NCBI GenBank assembly: GCA_947501325.1 | Contig: CANMVC010000001.1 | Span: 372,001 to 436,000, forward strand | Source: an uncultured Sphingomonadaceae bacterium | GTDB taxonomy: Bacteria; Pseudomonadota; Alphaproteobacteria; Sphingomonadales; Sphingomonadaceae | Length of the DNA: 64,000 nucleotides | Direction: 5' to 3' | In this document: positions 43,436-52,381 of the stretch, one piece after another | How positions within the stretch are numbered: position 1 is the stretch's first letter | Layout of the letters: every line of letters begins with the position of its first letter | Made by a program: the position numbers and the translations under genes | The notes under the pieces: model-generated | Databases searched by the model: none | Seen by the model: only the letters and a program-made list of their open reading frames with translations | Told to the model about the DNA's origin: nothing

Positions 43436-44793
43436 AAACCCCGCTCGTCAATCAGTCTTATCGGCTTTTGCCTTGTATCAATTTGCGTATCTTCGGCTGT
43501 CGCGCCGACATCGACAAGTTGCACGGCGACCTCAATACCCAATCCCTTGCGTAGCAGATCGGCGGTTTGAGCATGATCGCTATCGCCGCGGCTTTCGAGC
43601 GTCACCTGCATCTCGTCCCGTCCGCTATCGTCCCGTGTAACGCGGCACACATATTCGCCGGTCAGGTCACTACGCCCTTCAATGATCGCGCCAATGGCAT
43701 GCGGGAATATGTTGATACCGCGCAGCTTGACCATATTGTCGCTGCGCCCCTTGAAACCGGTAATGCGCTTGAAAACCATGCCGGTGGCATTGCTGTCGGT
43801 GCGTTCCTCGGTAATATCATGGGTGTTGAAGCGGATACAGGGCGCGATGTCGTCCTTGAACAGGCAGGTCACGACCATGTCACCTGTCTCTCCTGCAGCC
43901 ACTGGCGCGCCGGTATCGACATCCAGCAATTCAAGATATTGCGCATCTTCCCACACATACATGCCGTCGCGTTCGGGCCCTTCGCCAGCAATGCTGCCGG
44001 TATCGCCAACGCCATACCAGTCAAAGGCCTTGGCCCCTTGCCAGGCCGCTTCGGTTGACGCGCGATCTTCGGTTCCCAGATGACCGATGATCATCTTGAG
44101 ATTGATGCGGTCAAACAGGTCTTCCGCCGCTGCGACCTCGGCCAGCTTGCGAATATAGTCAACAAAGCCAACCATGCAGCTGACATTGAAATCCGCCATC
44201 AGGTTTACCTGATTGATCGACCGGGTTTCAATTCCGGTGCCGGCGCTGAGGAACAGCGCGTTGGTGAAATGGGTCACCGCCTCGCGGATATAATGTCCGC
44301 CATTGATCATGCCGTGCCCATAGACCGACTGCACCACGTCATCGCGTCCGAGACCCATCCAGCGATACATCCGCCCGACCAGCAAATTTGTGATCTCCCG
44401 CCCTTTGGGCCCGAACATCAGTGGTTGAGGGCGACCCGTTGTGCCCGACGTGGTGTGGAACACCACCGGTGCATCTCCGCGCCCGTCAAAATCACCATAA
44501 GGCGGATAGTCGTTAACCGAGGCCATCAGGTCGCTTTTGTCATAAACCGGCAGCTTGGTGATATCCTCCAGCCCCTTGATATCGCCAGCTTCTATGCCCT
44601 GATTGCTCCACAAGCGATGGTAAAAGGGAATTTCCCATCCGCGCTGCATCAGCTTCAAAAACTGCTTGTTCTGAATGGCAAAAAGTTCATCCCGGGACAT
44701 ACCAATATAGCGCGCGGTAAAAGCGTCACCGACGGGATAGTCGGCAAGCATCTGCTTGGCATCAAAGGCTTCAAAATAGGTCGGAAAAGTCAT
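43432..44793 (-). CDS. Phenylacetate-CoA ligase-like (PaaK-type) AMP-binding enzyme
   Basis: A 453-residue adenylate-forming enzyme with the ATP loop TTSGTTGRPQPL (114-125), a middle domain with GVGDTGSIAGEGPERDGMYVWED and the C-terminal lid (GRSDNMVKLRGINIFPHAIG). Length and lid text match PaaK rather than long-chain acyl-CoA synthetases. It would activate an aryl or other carboxylic acid as a CoA thioester. It overlaps the first PrpD-like gene and the amidase gene by four bases each. Confidence 0.9.
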   Translation of the reverse strand: MTFPTYFEAFDAKQMLADYPVGDAFTARYIGMSRDELFAIQNKQFLKLMQRGWEIPFYHRLWSNQGIEAGDIKGLEDITKLPVYDKSDLMASVNDYPPYGDFDGRGDAPVVFHTTSGTTGRPQPLMFGPKGREITNLLVGRMYRWMGLGRDDVVQSVYGHGMINGGHYIREAVTHFTNALFLSAGTGIETRSINQVNLMADFNVSCMVGFVDYIRKLAEVAAAEDLFDRINLKMIIGHLGTEDRASTEAAWQGAKAFDWYGVGDTGSIAGEGPERDGMYVWEDAQYLELLDVDTGAPVAAGETGDMVVTCLFKDDIAPCIRFNTHDITEERTDSNATGMVFKRITGFKGRSDNMVKLRGINIFPHAIGAIIEGRSDLTGEYVCRVTRDDSGRDEMQVTLESRGDSDHAQTADLLRKGLGIEVAVQLVDVGATAEDTQIDTRQKPIRLIDERGL

Positions 44794-46097
44794 TGGGGCT
44801 CCGTGGCATAAGCTAAGGCATCATCAAATATTCTGGGATCGCAATCATCGCGCGCAAGCGAATGGGCGAGATCACGTTTGGACTGGGATTGAGCATCCGA
44901 CATCGGAGCTGTAGGACTGCCGAGATTATCGGTGATCACACGCTCAATCGTGCTGCCATCCGACAGCGTGATGCTCAGCTTTTGCGGTGCCAATGCGTTT
45001 TGGTCGGGATTATCATCGATACGGACGATGACATGGCTGCCCAGCTTCACCAGATCGGGATTGGCAAATTCCGTTGAACCGAAACAGCGTGGATCAATAA
45101 TGCCGTCCCGCAGCATTAATGGCACCAGAAAGGGCAGACAAAGCCGCGCATAGCCGGGTGTCATATCGGTTTTATAAGGGCGTCCGACGAGCCGGTGGAT
45201 CAATGACGGCGCTGCCACATCAGCCGACCGAACCATTGCCGGGTCCAATGATCCGTCACGGATCATATCATCAATCGCGCCCAATATTCCATGGCTGGCG
45301 CGACCGGACGGGAAGGGCTTTGTGCTGACTTCCTCGATCAACCAGCGATTGCCGATATCATCGGTGTAGCGCGTCAGATCGCCCGGCTCGAACAGCTTGA
45401 AATAGCCAAAGGGTCCCTCAAGCGCATCATGCGGTCCATTCATGCCGACCTTTGCCAGATCAACAGCCGTAATTGCCGCGCGAGAGGCATTGGCGATCTG
45501 CAGCGGCAAGGCGATGGACGCCTCGGCATGGGCCTGCATGGTTCCGGCCGCTTGTGAGTAAGCCAGCCCCAGAATATCGGGAAATTTATCTGCGGGAAGG
45601 TCTTCGAGCCTGGCGACGGCAAGAGCCGCACCGATTATGCCTGCCGTCGCGGGGCGGAAAAACTGCATTCCGCCGGTTGCTGCCAATCCCATGCCGCTAG
45701 CGATATCCACCCCGGTGGCCAAAGCTGTGAGGAACATGTCTGCATCGCAGCCGCCCATCCGTTCAGCACTGGCCAGCATAGCCGCCGTCACGACGGACAT
45801 GACATGGACAACCGCCGGTTCGTGCACGGCATCCCATTCCAGGCAATGGATGGCAAAGCCATTAAACCAGGCCGCCGACGGGGTGGGCAGCCGATCCGCC
45901 AAGCCCAGTAACCGGACTTCGTCCCCAGCGCCCCAGCTACGTACAGCAGCCAGCATGGCTTGTGCTTGATCAGACGCCGCGCCGGCTGCGCCGCCAGCCA
46001 ATGTGTCACCGAGCAACCGAATTGCCGCCGCCCTCGCGCTGTCGGGCAGGACATGTCTGGCCGCTGCGAAATCCAGAATTTGCTGGGTTGCTGTCAT
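44790..46097 (-). CDS. MmgE/PrpD family protein
   Basis: A 435-residue protein of the family that includes 2-methylcitrate dehydratase and cis-aconitate decarboxylase. Helical N-terminal domain with LLGDTLAGGAAG, the conserved NGFAIHCLEWDAVHEPAVVHVMS region, and SGRASHGILGAIDDM in the second domain. The start is ATG 46097 giving ATGA overlap with the upstream PrpD gene; a GTG nine bases earlier is possible. Tandem with another PrpD gene; the pair may act on different isomers or form a heteromer (inference). Confidence 0.87.
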   Translation of the reverse strand: MTATQQILDFAAARHVLPDSARAAAIRLLGDTLAGGAAGAASDQAQAMLAAVRSWGAGDEVRLLGLADRLPTPSAAWFNGFAIHCLEWDAVHEPAVVHVMSVVTAAMLASAERMGGCDADMFLTALATGVDIASGMGLAATGGMQFFRPATAGIIGAALAVARLEDLPADKFPDILGLAYSQAAGTMQAHAEASIALPLQIANASRAAITAVDLAKVGMNGPHDALEGPFGYFKLFEPGDLTRYTDDIGNRWLIEEVSTKPFPSGRASHGILGAIDDMIRDGSLDPAMVRSADVAAPSLIHRLVGRPYKTDMTPGYARLCLPFLVPLMLRDGIIDPRCFGSTEFANPDLVKLGSHVIVRIDDNPDQNALAPQKLSITLSDGSTIERVITDNLGSPTAPMSDAQSQSKRDLAHSLARDDCDPRIFDDALAYATEPQ

Positions 46098-47341
46098 GAT
46101 AGCCACTCTGACAACATCTCATGGATGGCTGCTGGATCATCTCCGTTTAACGCCAGATCAATCGCCCGATCCGCTTCCTTGTCGTCCAGCCCTCCCCAAG
46201 CAATTAGCGCCCGTACTTTCTCGATTATGCCCGCTTTGGACAACGGTCGTTCCGGATCGCCCAGCGTATCGACCAGTTCAATAGCTTCTTCGCCGCATGT
46301 AATCCGCGCACCATAATGTTCGGGATAGCGAGTGGTTATGTCACCGGCTTCGGAAACCGTGACGCGGGCCCGAGCATCGGCCAGAGCTGCAATGGCATCG
46401 GGTTCAAAATCCGCCAGCTGCGGCACGCCGCGTTCGGCCACTACCGCCACAGCATGCTGAAGCGAAAATTTCGCGTCGATGACGGTTTGCGGATCAGGGC
46501 GATCACAAAAACTGATCGCGTCAGCATAGGTTTCAACATGGATATCGCCGTCCAGCGCGCCCAGCTTTGCCTTGAGTTCCAGCGCGGCATCAATCGCCGG
46601 ATGGGCATGGCGGCAAGCCCCCCATGGTTTGAAGCTGACTTCGTGGATACGCCAATGATCCGGAAAGGTCATGGGTTTGGGATTTTCACAGGTGGCAGCG
46701 TAAAGGCCTTGTGGACCTTCGAGGATGAAGCGGGGGCCAGTAGCGCCCTCCAGGGATGCTTCGGCAACATGCCAACCGGTTTCTGCAGCGTGGAAAATAT
46801 GCCACTGCTTTGTAATTGTATCCTCGTTACGCATCTGCCAAAATCCGCCTGACACTGATCCAGCTAACCCCATGGCATCGACCACATTTTCCAAGGATGG
46901 TCTTTGTTCAAAGGAGAAAGACGCCGCTACTGCAGCGCCAAATATTCCGGCTGTTGAGGTGTTGTGCCAGTACGAATAATGACGATCGTCAAAAGTCGAA
47001 CCAATAGCGATCACGGCCTCATAGCCTCTAATGGCAGCTTCCAACATTTCGTCAAAATCGGCAGCCAATTGACCAAATATATTTCCCCAGACCACGGGGC
47101 CAGGATGTAAAATGGATGACCGGTGAATATCATCCATCTCCAGAACATTACCTAACCAAGATCCATGATAGCCTGGCACCCCCGAAATCTTTCTCGGTAA
47201 ACTGCCTACTTCGCTGGTGAGCGCACCCGCTACGCACCCAAGCCAATCGAGCAGATGCAATCTTGCCCGTTGCCGCGTCGCTTCATCAACCGGCCGCATC
47301 AAATGAGTCGCCAATTTCTCCGTCAGGCTCTCTTGCGTCAT
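46094..47341 (-). CDS. MmgE/PrpD family protein
   Basis: A 415-residue protein: LLDWLGCVAGAL near the N-terminus, LGNVLEMDDIHRSSILHPG in the substrate region and SFKPWGACRHAHPAID near residue 260, all typical. The start is ATG 47341; the frame extends to 47401 but would overlap the divergent regulator. It is only 26 bp from the GntR start, so this ten-gene operon's promoter must overlap the regulator's coding start. First gene of the operon. Confidence 0.87.
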   Translation of the reverse strand: MTQESLTEKLATHLMRPVDEATRQRARLHLLDWLGCVAGALTSEVGSLPRKISGVPGYHGSWLGNVLEMDDIHRSSILHPGPVVWGNIFGQLAADFDEMLEAAIRGYEAVIAIGSTFDDRHYSYWHNTSTAGIFGAAVAASFSFEQRPSLENVVDAMGLAGSVSGGFWQMRNEDTITKQWHIFHAAETGWHVAEASLEGATGPRFILEGPQGLYAATCENPKPMTFPDHWRIHEVSFKPWGACRHAHPAIDAALELKAKLGALDGDIHVETYADAISFCDRPDPQTVIDAKFSLQHAVAVVAERGVPQLADFEPDAIAALADARARVTVSEAGDITTRYPEHYGARITCGEEAIELVDTLGDPERPLSKAGIIEKVRALIAWGGLDDKEADRAIDLALNGDDPAAIHEMLSEWLS

Positions 47342-47367
47342 AGCGGCGCCCGTCCTAAGACTGCCCG

Positions 47368-48147
47368 ATGTCCGGGAGAGAAAAATTGGCCGCGAAAGCA
47401 CCCGCTAAATCCAAAAACGCGTCGAAGAAGAAGCCGCGCTATCTCGAATTGGCCGACGAACTGCGCGAGGCGGTTTTGCGCGGAGACTATTCCGATCCCG
47501 GTGATTTTCCGACCGAATCTGTCTTGTGTAAAAAATATGATGTCAGCCGCTTCACGGTGCGGGAGGCCTTGCGCAAACTGACCGCCGAGGGCCTGATCAC
47601 CCGCAAGCGTGGTTCCGGCACGGTCGTACAACCAGCGACCGCGCGCGCCGGTGCGCTGCACCAGCCGCTGAGCAATGTCGGCGAGATTTTGCAATATGCC
47701 CGCGACACCACCATTGCCTTTGAAAAGCGGGACGCGGGCGCGATCCCCAGCGATGTTGCCGAGCAAATCGGCGCCAAGGCCGAAGGTGACTGGTTCGCCT
47801 TTCACGGCAAGCGGATGAAGCCTGGTCGCAAGCGCCCCATTGCCGTGACCGAGGCGTGGGTACATCCCGAACTGGCCGATGCTGTCGCCCAGATTGACGT
47901 CAACGCCAAAACCCTGTTCGGGCAGATTGAAACGCTGGGCAAAGTGAGCGTGACCCGGGTGACGCAGGATATTCAGGCGATCAAGGGCACTAAGGATATA
48001 CTGTCCGATCTGGGCCTGGAAAAAGGCGATCCGGTGCTGCGCATCCTGCGCTGCTATTTTGACGAAAGCGACCGGATGTTTGAAATTTCTGCGAGCTATC
48101 ATCCCGGCGAGCGCTTTGCCTATTCGATGCATATCGAGGTCGACTGA
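47368..48147 (+). CDS. GntR-family transcriptional regulator, HutC subfamily (UTRA domain)
   Basis: A 259-residue regulator. A basic tail (residues 1-23) precedes the winged helix-turn-helix (about 24-88) with FPTESVLCKKYDVSRFTVREALRKLTAEGLITRKRGSGTVV, then a UTRA effector domain (about 95-255) of HutC/FarR type. The UTRA domain normally binds a small acid or sugar effector that releases DNA. HutC-type sites have GT and AC separated by four bases, as in TTGTCCGGACAA. It is the only GntR gene in the window and lies between two large catabolic operons, so it is my candidate for the operator-binding protein. No operator lies in front of its own gene, so autoregulation is not evident. Confidence 0.9.
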   Translation: MSGREKLAAKAPAKSKNASKKKPRYLELADELREAVLRGDYSDPGDFPTESVLCKKYDVSRFTVREALRKLTAEGLITRKRGSGTVVQPATARAGALHQPLSNVGEILQYARDTTIAFEKRDAGAIPSDVAEQIGAKAEGDWFAFHGKRMKPGRKRPIAVTEAWVHPELADAVAQIDVNAKTLFGQIETLGKVSVTRVTQDIQAIKGTKDILSDLGLEKGDPVLRILRCYFDESDRMFEISASYHPGERFAYSMHIEVD

Positions 48148-48155
48148 AGCCCGCG

Positions 48156-49244
48156 TCATTGCGACTCATCCAGGACCGGGGCATCATCTGCCTGCCAGCC
48201 TGTTTCCGATGCAAAGCGAAAAGACGGGCCGATTTGATGGCTGCCATGGGCCTCGATCAAAAGGCCGCGCTCGCGCAGAAAATCCTGGTCCAGCGCTTCG
48301 CGAAAATCGAGAACAGGGGAGAAGGCAACGTCCTTGTCGGCAAACCACTCTACCCATTGGTCACGGGTTCTGGTCGCGAACATCTCCCGCAAAAAAGCGA
48401 CCAAGGGCGCTTGCCCCGCGCCCGGTTCAGCCTCGGCGAGCGCCAACAAATCCAGTCGTTCCAGCGCGGTCAAAAGATTGCGCGCAAATTTCACCTCGCG
48501 CGCGCCCAGCACGACATGTTTGTCATCTGCGGTTTTATAGATATTGTAAAAAGCCGCGCCGCCCAAGGACCGCTGTGACTGCGATTGAGGCGAAGCACCT
48601 CCAGCAATAGCCGATCCGGCAATATGGGCGCACCATGGCAACATGGAGTCAAACATGGCTATGTCGATATAGTCGCCCTCGCCGGTTTTTTCGCGCCCTA
48701 TCAACGCCATCAACACGGCCGATAACCCGTTTAGCCCAGCAGCCATATCCGCCGAAGGCACACCTGGCACGACCGGCATTCCATCTGCGCCATCATTGAC
48801 GGACAGGAAGCCGGACAAGGCCTGCACGGCCAGATCATGGGCGGGGTGATGCGCCATTTCGCCTTCCTGCCCAAAGGCGGAAATCGAGCAATAGACGATG
48901 CGCGGGAAACGCGCCGAAACCGTGTCATAGTCAAAGCCGAGCCGCTTCATCACGCCGGGGCGAAAGCCCTCGATCATCACATCGGCATCGGCCAGCAATT
49001 CCCAAAGCTGCGCCCTGCCTGCATCGGATTTCAGATCGAGCGCCAGCGCCTGCTTGCCGCGATTGAGGTTACGGAACCAGACAGATTGCCCTGCCTCCAT
49101 CGGCTCCATTGCGCGGGCGGGATCACTGGTCGGCGGCTCAACCTTGATCACCTCGGCCCCGTGGTCGGCCATCATCATGCTGAGCATCGGGCCCGGCAGG
49201 AAAAGCGAGAGGTCGATGACCTTGATACCGGTCAGTTTGGCCAT
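48156..49244 (-). CDS. Class III CoA-transferase (CaiB/BaiF)
   Basis: A 362-residue family III CoA-transferase. The catalytic Asp is D137 in HPAHDLAVQALSG; VIDLSLFLPGPM, GAEVIKVEPP and the Rossmann-like core are as expected. The family moves CoA between organic acids by a mixed-anhydride mechanism. Last gene of the five-gene minus operon; the regulator gene ends nine bases away on the other strand. Two CaiB genes side by side often encode a heteromer or two steps. Confidence 0.9.
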   Translation of the reverse strand: MAKLTGIKVIDLSLFLPGPMLSMMMADHGAEVIKVEPPTSDPARAMEPMEAGQSVWFRNLNRGKQALALDLKSDAGRAQLWELLADADVMIEGFRPGVMKRLGFDYDTVSARFPRIVYCSISAFGQEGEMAHHPAHDLAVQALSGFLSVNDGADGMPVVPGVPSADMAAGLNGLSAVLMALIGREKTGEGDYIDIAMFDSMLPWCAHIAGSAIAGGASPQSQSQRSLGGAAFYNIYKTADDKHVVLGAREVKFARNLLTALERLDLLALAEAEPGAGQAPLVAFLREMFATRTRDQWVEWFADKDVAFSPVLDFREALDQDFLRERGLLIEAHGSHQIGPSFRFASETGWQADDAPVLDESQ

Positions 49245-49251
49245 AAGATGT

Positions 49252-50445
49252 TCAGACTATCCCTTTCGCACGCAGGTCAGCAATCGCACCCGAATCATAA
49301 CCGGCTTCAGCCAGAACCGCATCACTATCAGCCCCGAGCAGTGGCCCTGCCCGACTAGGCAGCCGCTCGCCATTCAGCTTGATCGGGCTCGACAGGACAT
49401 TCATGTCTGCGCGATCCGGATGGCTGACCGTATCCCGCATGCCAATGGTCTTCAACCAAGGGCTGTCGAGTGCCTGATCCAGGCTATAGACCGGCGCAAT
49501 CGGCATCAGGCCCTGCAGCAGCTCCAGCCAGTGCGCGACCGGATGCGCGGCAAAGATATCGCTCAAAATATCCGACAAGGCCGAGCGGTTGGTCAGGCGA
49601 TTGGCCGGTGTGTCAAAACGCGGATCCGTCATTAGCTCTTCATGACCGATCCGCTCGCATAATATGGTCCAGAATTTGGGCAGCTGTGCCATGACGAACA
49701 TCCAGCCATCGGCGGCCTTGAACATCTGGCTCGGCGTGGCGGACGGATGCGCGCCATAGGGTGCACGGCCCGTCACATCTTCCTCGTTCATATACCACAG
49801 CGCGGGATAGCTGGTCTGATGTACAGCGGCAGACAACAGATCAACATCGACATCGCAGCCTTCGCCCGAACGCTGCGCATCCAGCAAAGCGGCGAGCAGG
49901 CCAACGGCGGCCATTGTGCCGGTCATGAAATCGACCATCGACAGGCCAAAGCGCACGGGCGGCCCGTCAGGCTCTCCGGTAAGCGCACAAAAACCGGCCT
50001 CTGCCTGCATGAGATAGTCATAGCCCGGCCATTTCGACCGTTCGTTGCCGCGCCCGTAGGCAGAAATATGGGCACAGACGATGGCCGGATTAACGGTCTT
50101 TAGAGCATCATAGTTGAGGCCGACCTTGTCCGGCACATCACCGCGCAGATTATTCGCCACGACATGTGCGTCTTTGGCGAGTGTGTGCAGCACCTCCTGC
50201 CCTTCGTCGGTGCGCAGATCAAGGGTGAGCGAGCGCTTGTTCAGATTGAAGCTCTGAAAATAGAGGCTTTCCTGTTCGCGCAGCCAGTGTGGCCCGACAT
50301 GGCGTGCCGTGTCACCGCCTTTTGGTGGTTCAATCTTGATTACATCGGCGCCCATCTGGGCAAGGAACATGGTTCCGTAAGGGCCGGCACCATATTGTTC
50401 GGCAGAGAGGACGCGAAAGCCTTTAAGTGGTTGTCTTGCAGTCAT
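49252..50445 (-). CDS. Class III CoA-transferase (CaiB/BaiF)
   Basis: A 397-residue paralogue with catalytic Asp143 in WPGYDYLMQAEAGF and GADVIKIEPPKGGD near the N-terminus. It is clearly diverged from the adjacent 362-residue copy. Seven bases separate the two genes. Together with MaoC and CitE types it completes the kind of set used for itaconate or mesaconate activation. A 145-bp gap with an inverted repeat separates it from the acyl-CoA dehydrogenase. Confidence 0.9.
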   Translation of the reverse strand: MTARQPLKGFRVLSAEQYGAGPYGTMFLAQMGADVIKIEPPKGGDTARHVGPHWLREQESLYFQSFNLNKRSLTLDLRTDEGQEVLHTLAKDAHVVANNLRGDVPDKVGLNYDALKTVNPAIVCAHISAYGRGNERSKWPGYDYLMQAEAGFCALTGEPDGPPVRFGLSMVDFMTGTMAAVGLLAALLDAQRSGEGCDVDVDLLSAAVHQTSYPALWYMNEEDVTGRAPYGAHPSATPSQMFKAADGWMFVMAQLPKFWTILCERIGHEELMTDPRFDTPANRLTNRSALSDILSDIFAAHPVAHWLELLQGLMPIAPVYSLDQALDSPWLKTIGMRDTVSHPDRADMNVLSSPIKLNGERLPSRAGPLLGADSDAVLAEAGYDSGAIADLRAKGIV

Positions 50446-50450
50446 AACTT

Positions 50451-50575
50451 AAGCCCCTCCTCTTTCGGGGAGGGGTTTGGGGTGGGGCATGCAAGATCAA
50501 AGGAGTTCGCTAACGCGAGCGATGTTTGCACATCGCCCCCACCCCTTTCCCCTCCCCTGAAGGGGAGGGGCTTTT
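50451..50575. repeat. MITE/BIME-like imperfect inverted repeat
   Basis: Left arm from 50451 and right arm ending 50575 match as AAGCCCCTCC-N6-GGGGAGGGG-N3-GGGGTGGGG then GCAA, in opposite orientation, about 45 bases each with roughly 35 bases between. It fills the gap between two genes of one operon. No coding capacity. It is the short non-autonomous or REP-type repeat seen in many alphaproteobacteria; origin not determined. Confidence 0.75.
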
Positions 50576-50590
50576 TCGTGGTCAACTCAC

Positions 50591-51769
50591 TCACGCAGGG
50601 TTCCTCTTGACCCATTGTTTGGAAATAATCATCCGCTGCATCTCGTTGGTCCCTTCACCAATACACATAAGCAATGAATCGCGATAATAGCGCTCGATTT
50701 CATATTCCTTGGAATAGGCATAGCCGCCATGGACGCGCATGGATTCCTCAGAATTGCGCACCGCCGCTTCCGATGCAAAATATTTCGCCATGCCCGCTTC
50801 CAGATCACAGCGCTCCCCGCGATCATAGGCTTCCGCCGCATCAAGGGTCAGCAAACGCGCGGCTCTTGCGCGGGTCACCATTTCACCCAGTTTCAACTGG
50901 ATCGCCTGATGTTCGGATATTGGCTTGCCCATTGTCTCGCGCAGCTGCGCATATTCAGTGGCGAGCCGAAGCGAACCCTCGGCCAGACCAACGCCCCGCG
51001 CAGCAACATTGATACGGCCCAGCTCCAGACCGCCTGTGGCCTGAAAAAAGCCCTGGCCTTCGACACCGCCGATAAGATTGTCCGCCGGAATACGATAATT
51101 GTCGAACACAAGCTCCGCGCTGTCGATGCTGTTATATCCCAGCTTTTTGAACTTCTTGCCAACCGTAAAGCCTTCCCCCTTGGGCGCTATCATCAGGCTC
51201 ATACCCTTATAGCGCGGATCTGCCTTGGGGTCGGTTTTGACCAACAGTGCAAAACAGCTGCCGTTAATGCCGTTGGAAATCCAGGTCTTGGTGCCGTTGA
51301 TGACATATTCATTGCCGTCGCGGACAGCCGTGGTGCGGATCGCCTGCAAATCCGTACCCGCATTGGGCTCGGTTAGCGCCAGCCCGCCGCGAATTTCGCC
51401 GCTGGCAAATTTGGGCAGCCATTTGGCTTTTTGCTCGGCCGTACCAAAACGCTCGACCGCACAGGCCATGATCAGGTGCGAATTGAAAATGCCGGTTATT
51501 GCCATCCAGTGCGAGGCTATTTCGGCCACGATCTTCGCATAGCTGGTCGCTGGCAAGCCGAGGCCGCCATATTCCTCGCCAATGGTGGCGCCGAACAGAC
51601 CCATGTCGGCCATTTCGCCCACCAGTTGCTCCGGCCATTTGTCCTCGTGATCATGCTCCATGACCACAGGCTTCACGGAACGGGTGATCCATTTCTGGAT
51701 CGCATCCATGAAAGCCTGTTCTTCTTCCGGATCAATCATATGCTGTGCATTATCAATTGCCGTTGCCAT
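50591..51769 (-). CDS. Acyl-CoA dehydrogenase
   Basis: A 392-residue FAD acyl-CoA dehydrogenase. ALTEPNAGTDL is the flavin contact, TWISNG the middle-domain signature, and the C-terminal SKEYEIERYYRDS region holds the catalytic base area. It resembles glutaryl-CoA/methylsuccinyl-CoA-like and short-branched-chain members. It would introduce a 2,3-double bond into the CoA ester delivered by the CoA-transferases. AGGAG lies eight bases before its ATG. ETF genes are not in the window. Confidence 0.92.
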   Translation of the reverse strand: MATAIDNAQHMIDPEEEQAFMDAIQKWITRSVKPVVMEHDHEDKWPEQLVGEMADMGLFGATIGEEYGGLGLPATSYAKIVAEIASHWMAITGIFNSHLIMACAVERFGTAEQKAKWLPKFASGEIRGGLALTEPNAGTDLQAIRTTAVRDGNEYVINGTKTWISNGINGSCFALLVKTDPKADPRYKGMSLMIAPKGEGFTVGKKFKKLGYNSIDSAELVFDNYRIPADNLIGGVEGQGFFQATGGLELGRINVAARGVGLAEGSLRLATEYAQLRETMGKPISEHQAIQLKLGEMVTRARAARLLTLDAAEAYDRGERCDLEAGMAKYFASEAAVRNSEESMRVHGGYAYSKEYEIERYYRDSLLMCIGEGTNEMQRMIISKQWVKRNPA

Positions 51770-51833
51770 TTTCGTCGCTCCTGAGTGTCTTAAAACTGGG
51801 GTTCCCTCCCCCGTTTATTTTGTCGTCGACTTT

Positions 51834-52343
51834 TTAATCGTCCGCGCCGCCAAAGCCGCGCTTCCAGATCAGCATGGTGCGTTCAAATGTGCACACAACC
51901 TTGTCATCCTGGTTCTTGCCAATTGTCTTTATGGTGACAATGCCCTGTTCCGGACGTGAAGAGGATTCCCGCTTTTCCAGCACTTCGCTCTCGGCATAGA
52001 GCGTATCACCGGGAAATAACGGATGGGTGAGGCGGATTTTGTCCCAACCAAGATTGGCCACCGCTTTCTGGCTGGTATCGGAAACGCTCATCCCGACCAT
52101 CAACGCGACGGTGAGCGGAGAGCAGACCAGCGGCTTTTCAAATTCGGTTTTCTTGGCAAATTCATAGTCAAAATGCGCAGGATGCGTGTTCATCGTCAGC
52201 AAGGTGAAATGCACATTGTCGGTATCGGTGATCGTCCGGCCGGGACGATGCTCGTAAATATGCCCCTCTACAAAATCTTCAAAATAGCGTCCGAACGTTT
52301 CGCGGAAACGTCCCGAGCTGACTTCTATAACTCCATCACGCAT
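51834..52343 (-). CDS. MaoC-like (R)-specific enoyl-CoA hydratase
   Basis: A 169-residue hot-dog protein. DTDNVHFTLLTMNTHPAHFDYEFA carries the hydratase residues (N52, H57), and FPGDTLYAESEVLEKRESSSRPEQGIV matches mesaconyl-CoA/itaconyl-CoA-type hydratases. The single hot-dog length suggests a homodimer. It would hydrate an enoyl-CoA to a 3-hydroxyacyl- or citramalyl-type CoA. Start ATG 52343 follows AAGGA by seven bases. Confidence 0.88.
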   Translation of the reverse strand: MRDGVIEVSSGRFRETFGRYFEDFVEGHIYEHRPGRTITDTDNVHFTLLTMNTHPAHFDYEFAKKTEFEKPLVCSPLTVALMVGMSVSDTSQKAVANLGWDKIRLTHPLFPGDTLYAESEVLEKRESSSRPEQGIVTIKTIGKNQDDKVVCTFERTMLIWKRGFGGADD

Positions 52344-52381
52344 GTAATTGTCCTTGTTGATTAAACATTCTGGTCTTCGCT

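Noticed and set aside
47338-48159. 273-codon reading frame antisense to the GntR regulator
   Set aside because: Overlaps the complete, well-recognised regulator gene; no own ribosome site.
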